DNA of 32,881 nt. Origin: a gamma proteobacterium L18. Its GTDB lineage: Bacteria; Pseudomonadota; Gammaproteobacteria; Pseudomonadales; Pseudomonadaceae. The notes under the pieces were generated by a model. The model saw only the letters and a program-made list of their open reading frames with translations. It was not told the origin of the DNA and ran no database searches. Both the position numbers and the translations under genes were made by a program. Shown here piece by piece: positions 22,332-29,778 of this stretch (positions are counted from its first letter, which is position 1; every line of letters begins with the position of its first letter). The stretch lies in the NCBI GenBank assembly GCA_000497835.1, contig KI547175.1:149488-182368 (forward strand), read 5' to 3'.

Positions 22332-24146
22332 TCATGAAAGGTGTGCGCGATCCTGTTCGCCGCTGTCGGACTCGAACAGCGTGGCCAGTTCGGCACGGGC
22401 TTCCTGGGCGGTCTGCAGCACTTTGGCGGCATCGTCGCGCACCAGGTACTGGGCGGCCAGCACCTGTTCGTCGTGCTGCTTGAACCGCTGGATGCGCCAG
22501 CTGGCCTGCTCCTCGCTCAGGCCCAGGCCCACCAGGGTACGACGGCTCATTTCCAGGCTGGAGTAGTAGGTTTCCCGAATCGGCACGGCGCCGGCTTCCA
22601 CCAGGCGGTGTACGTGCTGGCGGTTGCGGGCGCGGGCGATGATCTTGATATGCGGGTACAGCCGGTGCACCAGTTCGGCGGTCTTGATGTTGGTTTCCGG
22701 ATCGTCCGTGGCGATGACGAAATACTCCGCCTCGCCGACCTTGGCCGCACTGAGGATTTCGGGGCGCAGCGGGTCGCCGTAGAACACCGGCACGTTGCCG
22801 AAGCTGCGGGTCAGCTCGATGGTGTCCACCGAGGTATCCAGCGCCACGAACGAGACATTCTGCGCACGCAGGATACGCGAGACGATCTGACCCATCCGGC
22901 CCATGCCGGCGATGACCACGCGCGGCGCATCGGTCTCGATCGCCTTCAGGTGCTCGGGCACCGGCACCACCGGCTTGGGCCGCGACTTGATCCAGCGCGC
23001 GCAGGCCAGCAGCAACAGCGGCGTCACCGCCATGGACAGGGTGATGGTCAGCAGCAGGGTGTCGTACAGGTGCTGGTCGAACAGGCCCTGGTCCTTGCCG
23101 ATCTTGAACACCACGAAGGCAAACTCGCCACCGGCCGCCAGCACCACGCCCAGGCGCACCGCGCTCAGCTTGCTCAGGCCGCCGGCCAGGCGGCCGATGA
23201 ACAGCAGCAGGGGCAACTTGATGGCGATCAGCAACAGCATCAGGCCAATGACCGTGACCGGCGACTCCACCAGCAGTTGCAGGTTGGCGCCCATGCCCAC
23301 GCTGATGAAAAACAGCCCCAGCAGCAGGCCTTTGAAGGGCTCGATCTGCGATTCCAGCTCATGGCGGTATTCCGAATCGGCCAGCAGCAAACCGGCCAGG
23401 AACGCACCCAAGGCCATCGACACCCCGGCCAAATCCATCAGCCACGCGGTACCGATCACCACCAGCAGCGCCGTGGCCGTGGACACCTCCGGCAGGCCGG
23501 TACGCGCCACGGTGCGGAACACCGGGCGCAGCAGGTAGCGGCCACCGACCACCACCACGGCAATGCTGCCCAGCACGCGCAGGCCGTGGTTAAGGTTGTC
23601 GCCGGGGCTGGCGTCATGGCCGCCGGCGGCCAGCAGCGGTACCAGGGCAATCAGCGGGATGGCGGCGATGTCCTGGAACAGCAGAATCGCAAACGCCAGG
23701 CGCCCGTGCGGGCTGTTCAACTGCTTGCTCTCGGCCAGGCTTTGCAGGCCAAAAGCGGTCGACGACAACGCCAGGCCCAGGCCCAGCACCACCGCAGTGG
23801 GCAGCGGCTGGGCAAAGCCGAGCATGGCCACCGCGCCGATCACCGCACCGGTCAGCAGCACCTGCGCCAAGCCCACGCCGAACACCGATTTGCGCATTAC
23901 CCACAGGCGTTTGGGCGACAGTTCCAGGCCGATGATGAACAGCAGCAACACCACGCCAAGTTCGGAGATATGTGAAACGCTCTGCGGATTGCCGATCAGG
24001 CCCAGCACCTGCGGGCCGATGATCACGCCGGCGAACAGATAACCCAGCACGGCGCCCAGTTGCAGGCGTTTGGCCAAGGGCACGGTGATGACGGCGGCGA
24101 ACAGGAAGACGACGGCGGCTTGTAGCAGGCTCCCTTCGTGGGGCAT
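22332..24146 (-). CDS. KefC-type K+/H+ antiporter with RCK domain (CPA2 family)
   Basis: A 604-residue inner membrane protein. Residues ~1-385 are the twelve-helix Na+/H+-exchanger domain, with the CPA2 marks VLLLFIIGLELSP and AILLFQDIAAIPLIALVPLL. Residues ~408-530 are the cytoplasmic RCK/TrkA-N domain with the Rossmann motif GMGRMG (414-419). A C-terminal tail of ~70 residues is rich in Glu and Arg. Family members exchange K+ for H+ and in KefB/KefC are gated by glutathione adducts during electrophile stress. No KefF/KefG-type partner gene is adjacent, so glutathione gating is uncertain. AGGAG 8 bases before the ATG at 24146. Length is typical for KefC. Confidence 0.9.
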   Translation of the reverse strand: MPHEGSLLQAAVVFLFAAVITVPLAKRLQLGAVLGYLFAGVIIGPQVLGLIGNPQSVSHISELGVVLLLFIIGLELSPKRLWVMRKSVFGVGLAQVLLTGAVIGAVAMLGFAQPLPTAVVLGLGLALSSTAFGLQSLAESKQLNSPHGRLAFAILLFQDIAAIPLIALVPLLAAGGHDASPGDNLNHGLRVLGSIAVVVVGGRYLLRPVFRTVARTGLPEVSTATALLVVIGTAWLMDLAGVSMALGAFLAGLLLADSEYRHELESQIEPFKGLLLGLFFISVGMGANLQLLVESPVTVIGLMLLLIAIKLPLLLFIGRLAGGLSKLSAVRLGVVLAAGGEFAFVVFKIGKDQGLFDQHLYDTLLLTITLSMAVTPLLLLACARWIKSRPKPVVPVPEHLKAIETDAPRVVIAGMGRMGQIVSRILRAQNVSFVALDTSVDTIELTRSFGNVPVFYGDPLRPEILSAAKVGEAEYFVIATDDPETNIKTAELVHRLYPHIKIIARARNRQHVHRLVEAGAVPIRETYYSSLEMSRRTLVGLGLSEEQASWRIQRFKQHDEQVLAAQYLVRDDAAKVLQTAQEARAELATLFESDSGEQDRAHLS

Positions 24147-24490
24147 TGGGGTACTCCTGGGGTGGTGGGGCGAGGGGGTAGTTTACGGGGTATGTATCGC
24201 AAATGACGACATGGAGGGATGCGGTAGGGCGTCGCGCAGGCCACATAACGCTCAAAGGGTGCAACCAAGGCTGACAACTCGGTGGCACAGGCCATGGCGC
24301 GTTGCAACAAATGTGGGAGTGGCTCTGCCCGCGAAGCGCCGCGCGGGCGGCGCTCGATCTAAAGAACGCCATAAAAGCGCAAGACATGCACCCCGGCCGC
24401 ACCACAATCCCAAGTCGCTGCCGTCAGGCTCGAAACCGGGGTGCGGCTGAGAGGTGCTAGCCGTTGTTGCATCGGTGTTCTTGAGACCGC
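24147..24490. other. Intergenic stretch upstream of the antiporter gene
   Basis: No gene recognised. It contains a lone partial REP at about 24310-24354 (GTGGGAGTGGCTCTGCCCGC plus a GCGCCGCGCGGGCGGCGC block like the arm end of the large palindrome). It also contains an inverted repeat GCACCCCGG at 24388-24396 with CCGGGGTGC at 24436-24444. The antiporter promoter must lie near 24150-24300. Confidence 0.4.
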
Positions 24491-24699
24491 GCGCCGCCCG
24501 CGCGGCGCTTCCCGAGCTTCGCCCGGTCCCACATCTGTTTCGGGCCAGTTACGTCAGTGCCATCACCTGGTCCGCCTTGTTGGTTCACTCTAGATTTATG
24601 AAGGTGCAAACAAGGCGGTCGAGGTGACCTCACAGACGAAATTGGCCCGAAACAGATGTGGGACCGGGCGAAGCTCGGGAAGCGCCGTGCGGACGGCGC
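24491..24699. repeat. Large imperfect palindrome, copy 2
   Basis: Left arm 24491-24547 and right arm 24642-24699 match as inverted copies with two internal mismatches over 57 bases, as in copy 1 at 10622-10829. The spacer is clearly the same sequence family (GTCAGTGCCATCACCTGGTC versus GTCAGTACCATCACCTAGTT). Arm positions that differ between the two copies (GAGCTTCGCCCGG here, GAGGTTCCCTCGG there) differ in both arms, so pairing within each copy is kept. It lies downstream of the fbpC stop codon, between it and the antiporter promoter region. Confidence 0.9.
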
Positions 24700-24774
24700 T
24701 CGATCTGAAGGGCGCCACAAAAACAAAGCCTGGCACCTGGCGGCCCTCATGCCATCCCACACAAACCCTATCCC

Positions 24775-25809
24775 CTACCCAACCACATGCGCCAACCCCT
24801 GCGCCCTGACATACACCTCACTCCCCACCCCCGGCACCTCCACGCCCTGGCTGCGCAACCGAATCACCGTCACCCCCGCGCCATTCAACCGTACCGCCAG
24901 GGTCCAGCTGTTACCCACAAAGTCCGTCTCGCTGACCACCCCCCGCACGGCCCCCGGGCTTTGCTCGCACAGGTGCAACTGCTCGGGCCGCAGCATGACC
25001 TGGGCAGTGCCCCGCAACCCGCGATCGCGCACCGGCAAGTGGCCCAATGCGCAGCTCGCCAGGCCATCCTCCAATTGCGCAGGCAGCAGCACCGCATCAC
25101 CCAGGAACTGCGCCGTCTGCGCATCCTCAGGATGGCGATACAGCTCCAGCGGCGGCCCCGCCTGCACCAGGCGCCCCTGGCGCATCACCGCCAGCTGATC
25201 GGCAAACGACAGTGCCTCAGCCTGATCATGGGTCACCAGCACGGTGGTAATGCCGGCATCGCCCAGCACCTGCGCCACAGCCTTGCGCAGGGAGGCGCGC
25301 AGCCCGGTGTCCAGGGCTGAGAAAGGCTCATCCAGCAGCATCAGCCGCGGCCGCTGGGCCAGGGCGCGGGCCAGGGCCACCCGTTGCTGTTGGCCGCCGG
25401 ACAGTTCGTGGGGCCAGCACTGCAGCAGGCGGCGGTCCAGGGCCACGCGGTCGAGCAGGGCTTCGACCTCGGCACGCTTGGCCGCGCTGCTGCCCGGCAG
25501 GCCGAAGCCGATGTTGGCGGCCACGCTCAGGTGCGGAAACAGCGCGCCGTCCTGCGGTACGTAGCCGATTTGCCGCTGATGGGCGGGCACCGCCTGCTTG
25601 CCATCGACCAGCGCCTGGCCGCCGAGGGTGATGCTGCCATGGTCGGCAAATTCGAAGCCGGCGATCAGCCGCAGCAAGGTGGTCTTGCCCGAACCCGACG
25701 GGCCGACGATGGCCGTGCGGCTGCCGCTGGGTACGCTCAGGCTGACGTCGTCCAGGGCGGCGAAAGTGCCGAAGCACTTGTGCAACTGGTTCAATTCAAG
25801 GGCACTCAT
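24775..25809 (-). CDS. fbpC: Iron(III) ABC importer ATPase FbpC
   Basis: A 344-residue ABC ATPase that powers uptake by the FbpA/FbpB system. Walker A GPSGSGKT (36-43), Q loop YVPQDGALFPH, signature LSGGQQQR (136-143), Walker B LMLLDE (156-161), D loop SALD and the switch His in LVTHDQ are all intact. A TOBE-type C-terminal region (~240-340) has QVMLRPEQLHL and ETDFVGNSWTLAV. The FADHGSITLGG and VPQDGALFPHLSV segments fit the FbpC/AfuC iron subgroup. Start: ATG at 25809, whose ATGA overlaps the stop codon of the intact form of the permease gene. The long frame upstream is only the tail of that permease. Confidence 0.93.
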   Translation of the reverse strand: MSALELNQLHKCFGTFAALDDVSLSVPSGSRTAIVGPSGSGKTTLLRLIAGFEFADHGSITLGGQALVDGKQAVPAHQRQIGYVPQDGALFPHLSVAANIGFGLPGSSAAKRAEVEALLDRVALDRRLLQCWPHELSGGQQQRVALARALAQRPRLMLLDEPFSALDTGLRASLRKAVAQVLGDAGITTVLVTHDQAEALSFADQLAVMRQGRLVQAGPPLELYRHPEDAQTAQFLGDAVLLPAQLEDGLASCALGHLPVRDRGLRGTAQVMLRPEQLHLCEQSPGAVRGVVSETDFVGNSWTLAVRLNGAGVTVIRLRSQGVEVPGVGSEVYVRAQGLAHVVG

Positions 25810-25876
25810 CGGCCGGCACTCCGTTTCGATTGCTGGTAGAGAAGGGCGGTCAGCGGCAGTGACAGCACGATCATGA

Positions 25877-27394
25877 TCAAGGCATAGGGGCGGCTGCGGC
25901 GTAGTCGATTTCACTGCTCATGGCCCAGAACCCGGTGGCCAGGGTACGGGTGCCGCTGGGGGCCAGCAGCAGGGTGGCGGTCAGTTCGTTGCAGACCGCC
26001 AGGAACACCAGCGCCGCGCCTGCCGCGGCACCGGGCGCGGCCAGGCGCAGGGTGACGCGCCACAGCGCCTGGTGCGGCGCCAGACCCAGGCTGCGGGCGA
26101 TGTTTTCCAGTTCCACCGGCGCCTGGGCGATACCGGTGCGCAGGCTGACCAGGGCGCGGGGCAGGAACATCAGCAGGTAGGCCAGCAGCACCGTCACCAG
26201 GGTCTGGTAGAGGGGGCGGGCGAACTGAATGGTTACGGTCACCAGTGCCAGGGCCACGACAATCCCGGGCAGCGAACTGGACAAGTAGTTGCAGCCTTCC
26301 AGCAGCCGTTGCAGGCGGCTGGGGGCGCGCACCGACAGCCACGCAGCCGGCACGGCGGCCAGGGTGGTCAGCAGCGCGCCGGCACTGGCCAACGCCAGGG
26401 TTTGCCACACGGCCTCCCACAGCTCGTCGTTGCGCCATACCTCCATGCCGCCTGCGGCCAGCCAGTGGCTCAGGGTCCAGAGGGGCACTCCCAGTGTCAG
26501 TGCGCAGGTAACCAGCATCAACCCCAACCCTGCCAACTGCTGGCCCGGGCGCAGGGCCCAGAGCAGTTGCGCACGGGCGCTGCCCGAACCCACGCGAGCG
26601 TAACGCGCCGAGCCTCGGGTGGACGCTTCAATGGTCAACAGCAGCAGGCAGCACAGGGCCAGCACGCCGGCCATCATGTTTGCCGCCGGGCCGTTGAACG
26701 CCGACTGGAACTGGTCGTAGATGGCGGTGGTGAAGGTGTCGAAGCGAATCAGCGCATACAGGCCGTATTCGGCCAGCAAGTGCAGGCCCACCAGCAGCGT
26801 GCCGCCGCCGATGGCCACGCGCAGTTGCGGCAGCACCACGCGAACAAACACCGCCCAGGGCTTGAGCCCCAGGGACTGGCCCACGTCGTCCAGGGCTGGG
26901 TCCAGCCGACGCAGGGTGGCGGCCACCGGCAGGTACAGGAAGGGAAAATAGGCGATCACCGAAATCAGCACCGCAGCGGGCAGCCCATGCAGCGAGGGGG
27001 CCACGCTGACCCAGGCATAACTGTGCACGAAGGCCGGTATGGCCAATGGTGCGGTGGCCAGCAACGACCACAGCCGTCGGCCGGGCAGGCGCGTGCGTTC
27101 GGTAAGCCAGGCCAGGGCCACGCCCAGGGCAATGCACAGCGGCAGGGTCAGCAGCATCAGCAGCAGGGTGTTGAGCAGCAGCTCGCCCACCCGTGGCCGT
27201 ACCAGCAGGGTGACGATGCTCTGCCAGCCCTGTTGCACCGATACGCCGGCGACGAAGATCAGCGGCAGCAAGGCCAGCAGCGAAATCACCACCGACACCG
27301 CCACCAGCCAGACCCCGCCGCGTCGCTGTCGAGCGCGCAAAGCAAGCGGGGCCACCCGTGTGGCGGCCCCGGTCAGTCCGGAAGGGGTGGACAC
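25877..27394 (-). CDS. fbpB: Iron(III) ABC importer permease FbpB, frameshifted near its end
   Basis: A fused permease with two BPD transmembrane domains, each of ~6 helices (about residues 30-270 and 285-505) and each with an EAA loop (LDDVGQSLGLKPWAVFVRV and VELENIARSLGLAPHQALWR). As read, it ends SSEIDYAAAAPMP with a stop at 25877. In the next frame the expected ending continues: YALIMIVLSLPLTALLYQQS, then KRSAGR and a stop at 25806-25808 that overlaps the FbpC start as ATGA. One C is missing from the C4 run (plus-strand G4, 25887-25890). Restoring it gives 529 residues, normal for FbpB. The loss removes most of the last helix. GTG start 1 base after the fbpA stop. Either a sequencing error or a real inactivating change. 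Confidence 0.88.
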   Translation of the reverse strand: MSTPSGLTGAATRVAPLALRARQRRGGVWLVAVSVVISLLALLPLIFVAGVSVQQGWQSIVTLLVRPRVGELLLNTLLLMLLTLPLCIALGVALAWLTERTRLPGRRLWSLLATAPLAIPAFVHSYAWVSVAPSLHGLPAAVLISVIAYFPFLYLPVAATLRRLDPALDDVGQSLGLKPWAVFVRVVLPQLRVAIGGGTLLVGLHLLAEYGLYALIRFDTFTTAIYDQFQSAFNGPAANMMAGVLALCCLLLLTIEASTRGSARYARVGSGSARAQLLWALRPGQQLAGLGLMLVTCALTLGVPLWTLSHWLAAGGMEVWRNDELWEAVWQTLALASAGALLTTLAAVPAAWLSVRAPSRLQRLLEGCNYLSSSLPGIVVALALVTVTIQFARPLYQTLVTVLLAYLLMFLPRALVSLRTGIAQAPVELENIARSLGLAPHQALWRVTLRLAAPGAAAGAALVFLAVCNELTATLLLAPSGTRTLATGFWAMSSEIDYAAAAPMP

Positions 27395-27395
27395 C

Positions 27396-28403
27396 TCAGA
27401 GCAGCCCCGCCTGGTTCATCAGCTCGACGACTTTCTTGCTGTCCAGTTTCGACACATCGACGGTCGGTGCGTCCAGCTCTGCCAGGGGCACCAGCTTGGG
27501 ATTGGACGCTGCGCCCTGGCCCACGGCGTATTCAAACGAATTGCCGGTTTTCAGGATGGCCTGGCCTTTGGGCCCGGTGATCCATTTCAGCAACGCCTGG
27601 GCCTGCTCCTGATGCTTGCTGGAAGCCAGCACGCCTCCGCCCGACTGGCTCACAAAGGCACCGGGATCCTGGTGCTTGAAATAGTGCAAGCTGGTGTTCT
27701 TGCTGTTCTCGCCGGTCTTGGCCTGGTCGACGTAGCTGTAGTAATGGTAGATCACGCCGCCTTCGACTTGCCCGGCGTTCACCGCCTTGAGCACTGCGCT
27801 GTTGCCGCGATAAACGGTGGCGTTGGCCTTGAGGCCCTTGAGCCATTCCAGCGTGGCGGGTTCACCCTTGAGGGCCAGCACGGCGGCAACGATGGCCTGG
27901 AAGTCGGCGCCGGCAGGGGATGCGCCCCAGCGGCCTTTCCAGGCCGGCTGCGCCAGGTCAAGCATCGAGGCAGGCAGCTTGTCGGCGGCCAGCTTCTCTT
28001 TGTTGTACACGAACACCGTGGAGCGCGCGGCGATGGCCACCCACTTGCCCTGCGCCGGGCGGTAGGGCGCGCCCACCTGCTCCAGGGTAGACGGTGCCAC
28101 GGGGGCGAACAGGCCGGCGTTCTGCACCAGCATCATCGCCGGCGAGTTTTCGGTCAAAAACACATCGGCCGGGGACTTGGCACCTTCCTGCACCAGCTGG
28201 TTGGCCATCTCTGTGTCATCGCCGTTACGCAAGGTCACCTTGATGCCCGTGTCCTGGGTGAAACCGGCGATCCAGGCCTTGGTCAGCGTCTCGTGCTGGG
28301 CGTTGTACACCACCAGATCGGTGTCCTGGGCGACGGCCTGGCTGGCGCCGAACAGTGCGCACGACAACGCCGCCACATTCAGCAGGGGGAAGGAAGACTT
28401 CAT
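27396..28403 (-). CDS. fbpA: Iron(III) ABC importer periplasmic binding protein FbpA
   Basis: A 335-residue ferric-binding protein. Signal peptide to about residue 25 (FGASQAVA). The mature protein starts DTDLVVYNAQHETL, as in FbpA/FutA proteins, with GADFQAIVAAVL and the iron-binding tyrosine cluster in VIYHYYSYVD (Tyr219, 221, 222, 224). It delivers Fe3+ in the periplasm to FbpB/FbpC. GGAG lies 8 bases before the ATG. It is the first gene of fbpA-fbpB-fbpC with almost no spacing. A Fur-like site lies 33-51 bases upstream, so iron repression is expected. Divergent from a Gly/His-rich lipoprotein gene. Confidence 0.93.
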   Translation of the reverse strand: MKSSFPLLNVAALSCALFGASQAVAQDTDLVVYNAQHETLTKAWIAGFTQDTGIKVTLRNGDDTEMANQLVQEGAKSPADVFLTENSPAMMLVQNAGLFAPVAPSTLEQVGAPYRPAQGKWVAIAARSTVFVYNKEKLAADKLPASMLDLAQPAWKGRWGASPAGADFQAIVAAVLALKGEPATLEWLKGLKANATVYRGNSAVLKAVNAGQVEGGVIYHYYSYVDQAKTGENSKNTSLHYFKHQDPGAFVSQSGGGVLASSKHQEQAQALLKWITGPKGQAILKTGNSFEYAVGQGAASNPKLVPLAELDAPTVDVSKLDSKKVVELMNQAGLL

Positions 28404-28435
28404 TGAGGGGGCTCCGTTTTTTTTGGTTAAATGAA

Positions 28436-28454
28436 TTCAATACGAATCATTTGC
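28436..28454 (-). promoter_or_regulatory. Fur-like box upstream of fbpA
   Basis: On the minus strand GCAAATGATTCGTATTGAA matches the 19-bp Fur consensus GATAATGATAATCATTATC at 10 positions, including AATGAT and the ATT of the other half. It is 33 bases before the start of an iron importer operon, the expected place. The match is moderate, so the call rests partly on context. Confidence 0.5.
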
Positions 28455-28623
28455 ATATTTATTTGTAGCCGAAGGTAGGGAGCCCCGTGACAAAAATACG
28501 TCAAAAAAGCGCGGAATTTGCGTGAATGTATCGGCTTTGTTGCCAAGCGATATGAGCAAACCGGGGGAATGCCGGTCACAGCTGAGAAGGACGGTATTGC
28601 CGTTCGCAACCTGGAGAACTGCT

Positions 28624-28821
28624 ATGCAAAAGTACCTGGCGAAGCTGACCCTGGTGGCCGTGTTGATGTCGAGTCTGGGAGGCTGCTGGATCTTTGATCC
28701 GCACCATGGCGGCGGTGGCGGTGGTCACGGTGGCGGCGGCGGTGGCATGCAGGGCGGCCCCGGTGGCGGCGGTCCTGGCGGTGGCGGTGGCCCGGGTGGC
28801 AATGGTGGCGGTGCGCGCTGA
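28624..28821 (+). CDS. Small Gly/His-rich lipoprotein
   Basis: A 65-residue protein. Residues 1-20 are a lipoprotein signal ending in the lipobox LGGC with Cys21 as lipidation site. The mature part is only 45 residues: WIFDPHH followed by glycine runs broken by His, Met, Pro and Asn. No Asp at +2 (Trp instead), so it probably goes to the outer membrane. GGAG lies about 9 bases before the ATG at 28624. The glycine part may be a flexible tether. The three His residues could bind metal, which would fit its position opposite the iron importer, but this is inference. Simple glycine runs also arise by repeat expansion. Confidence 0.75.
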   Translation: MQKYLAKLTLVAVLMSSLGGCWIFDPHHGGGGGGHGGGGGGMQGGPGGGGPGGGGGPGGNGGGAR

Positions 28822-28837
28822 TTTTCAGGCAAAAGAA

Positions 28838-28857
28838 AGCCCGCAACGTGGCGGGCT
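28838..28857 (-). terminator. Rho-independent-type terminator between convergent genes
   Basis: AGCCCGC at 28838-28844 pairs with GCGGGCT at 28851-28857 over a 6-base loop. On the minus strand the stem is followed by TTTCTTTT, so it can end transcripts coming from the right. On the plus strand it lies 17 bases past the lipoprotein stop but lacks a T run. Confidence 0.65.
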
Positions 28858-28968
28858 AAATGAATCATCACAAAGGAGTAGGTGTACTGTGCGCCTTGGT
28901 TTGTGAAGGCGATGTGAAAAGCCGCCAAGGTGAAAATACTTTCATCGCGGCGGCTATAACGCTTCATG

Positions 28969-29049
28969 TGTGGGACCGGGCGAAGCTCGGGAAGCAGTCG
29001 CCGCCATAATCCGCGCTGGCCGCTTCCCGAGCTTCGCTCGGTCCCACAG
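28969..29049. repeat. REP pair (GGGACCGGGCGAAGC type)
   Basis: TGTGGGACCGGGCGAAGCTC plus GGGAAG at 28969-28994 faces CTTCCCGAGCTTCGCTCGGT plus CCCACA ending at 29049, with one mismatch. The unit is the same as the outer part of the large palindromes at 10622 and 24491. It sits between the lipoprotein and GlcG-type genes. Confidence 0.85.
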
Positions 29050-29062
29050 AAAGGGGGCGGGT

Positions 29063-29587
29063 TCATTCAAATTGCGGCTGGAATTTCTTTACTGCCGCCA
29101 AGGCGCACCCTTCATCCTTGTCCCCACCCGGCGCACCGGACACCCCAAGCCCACCCAGCACCTGCCGATCGGCCTTACGCAACGTCACCCCACCTGGAAT
29201 GAACAGCACCTGGGGAACGGTGTTCAGCGCGCCATTGGCTGGCCCGTCCAGCTTGGCCGCCAGCAGTTCGCTGATGGTGTCCTTGTCAAACGCCTGCCCG
29301 TAGGAGAACGCGGTGTAGGCCTTGCGGTACGACACCGACAGTGACTGCAGCGGCACGGTATCGCCCTTGATCACTGCCTGGGCATGGCCGGAAGGATCGA
29401 CCACCGTGGCGGTCACCGACCAACCTTTGGCAGCACAGGTTTGCACGGCTTCGGCCGCCAACTGCTGGGCCACCTGCCAGGGCAGTTTCTGGCTGCTGAT
29501 CAGGTGGCTGGGGGCGGCATGGGCCGTAAGCGCTGCAAGGCCCAGGGCGAAGGCGGCGCTGGTGCGCCGCAGGGTGTTCGCGGTCAT
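29063..29587 (-). CDS. Exported GlcG/HbpS-family (DUF336) protein
   Basis: A 174-residue protein with a signal peptide (SAAFALGLAALTAHA, cut near residue 25). The mature part is one GlcG/HbpS domain: a helix with AAEAVQTCAAKGWSVTATVV, then DPSGHAQAVIKGD, SVSYRKAYTAFSYG and a glycine-rich end GGLGVSGAPGGDKDEGCA. HbpS relatives bind haem or small cofactors outside the cytoplasm, while GlcG is named from a glycolate locus. The ligand here is unknown. The ATG at 29587 is preceded by AAGGAAACTGCC, a good ribosome binding site, so the 13-residue upstream extension is not needed. It is divergent from the tandem MRJP-family genes and shares their 191-bp control region. Confidence 0.85.
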   Translation of the reverse strand: MTANTLRRTSAAFALGLAALTAHAAPSHLISSQKLPWQVAQQLAAEAVQTCAAKGWSVTATVVDPSGHAQAVIKGDTVPLQSLSVSYRKAYTAFSYGQAFDKDTISELLAAKLDGPANGALNTVPQVLFIPGGVTLRKADRQVLGGLGVSGAPGGDKDEGCALAAVKKFQPQFE

Positions 29588-29648
29588 GGCAGTTTCCTTT
29601 ACAAGGGTTGATGAAAATCCTTTCATCCGCCGTGGCGGAGCCGGTTCC

Positions 29649-29742
29649 TATACTGGCCCGGCGCAGGGAACGCCGATTCAAATCAGTGTTCCCATGTGTT
29701 GACCAGGCCCGATGCTGTCGCTCGGGTTTTTTTCAGCATCGG
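29649..29742 (+). promoter_or_regulatory. Leader with terminator and competing hairpin (attenuator or small RNA)
   Basis: TATACT at 29649-29654 could be a -10 element. Downstream, GGGAAC and GTTCCC (29667-29694) form a stem. CCCGA (29708-29712) pairs with TCGGG (29722-29726), followed by T7 (29727-29733), a textbook Rho-independent terminator. The same CCGATGCTG (29709-29717) instead pairs perfectly over 9 bases with CAGCATCGG (29734-29742), which would break the terminator. This is an attenuator-like arrangement 37-71 bases before the MRJP-family start. A separate ~75-nt small RNA ending at the T run is an alternative reading. I cannot match it to a named RNA. Confidence 0.45.
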
Positions 29743-29743
29743 C

Positions 29744-29759
29744 CTGAAACCGGTTTCAG
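29744..29759. promoter_or_regulatory. Perfect palindrome matching the PtxS operator
   Basis: CTGAAACCGGTTTCAG is a perfect 16-bp palindrome. Its core TGAAACCGGTTTCA is, to my knowledge, the operator described for PtxS, the LacI-family repressor that senses 2-ketogluconate in Pseudomonas. It lies 19 bases before the GTG start of the first tandem MRJP-family gene and 157 bases before the divergent GlcG-type start. Other LacI-family proteins use similar CG-centred palindromes. Confidence 0.7.
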
Positions 29760-29778
29760 TCAAATCCGGAGATGATTT

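Noticed and set aside
22341..23975. A 544-codon plus-strand frame antisense to the K+/H+ antiporter
   Set aside because: Same antisense composition artefact. The antiporter on the minus strand is intact with all domains.
26072..27580. A 502-codon plus-strand frame antisense to the iron permease
   Set aside because: Gln/Gly/His-rich shadow of a GC-rich membrane gene.
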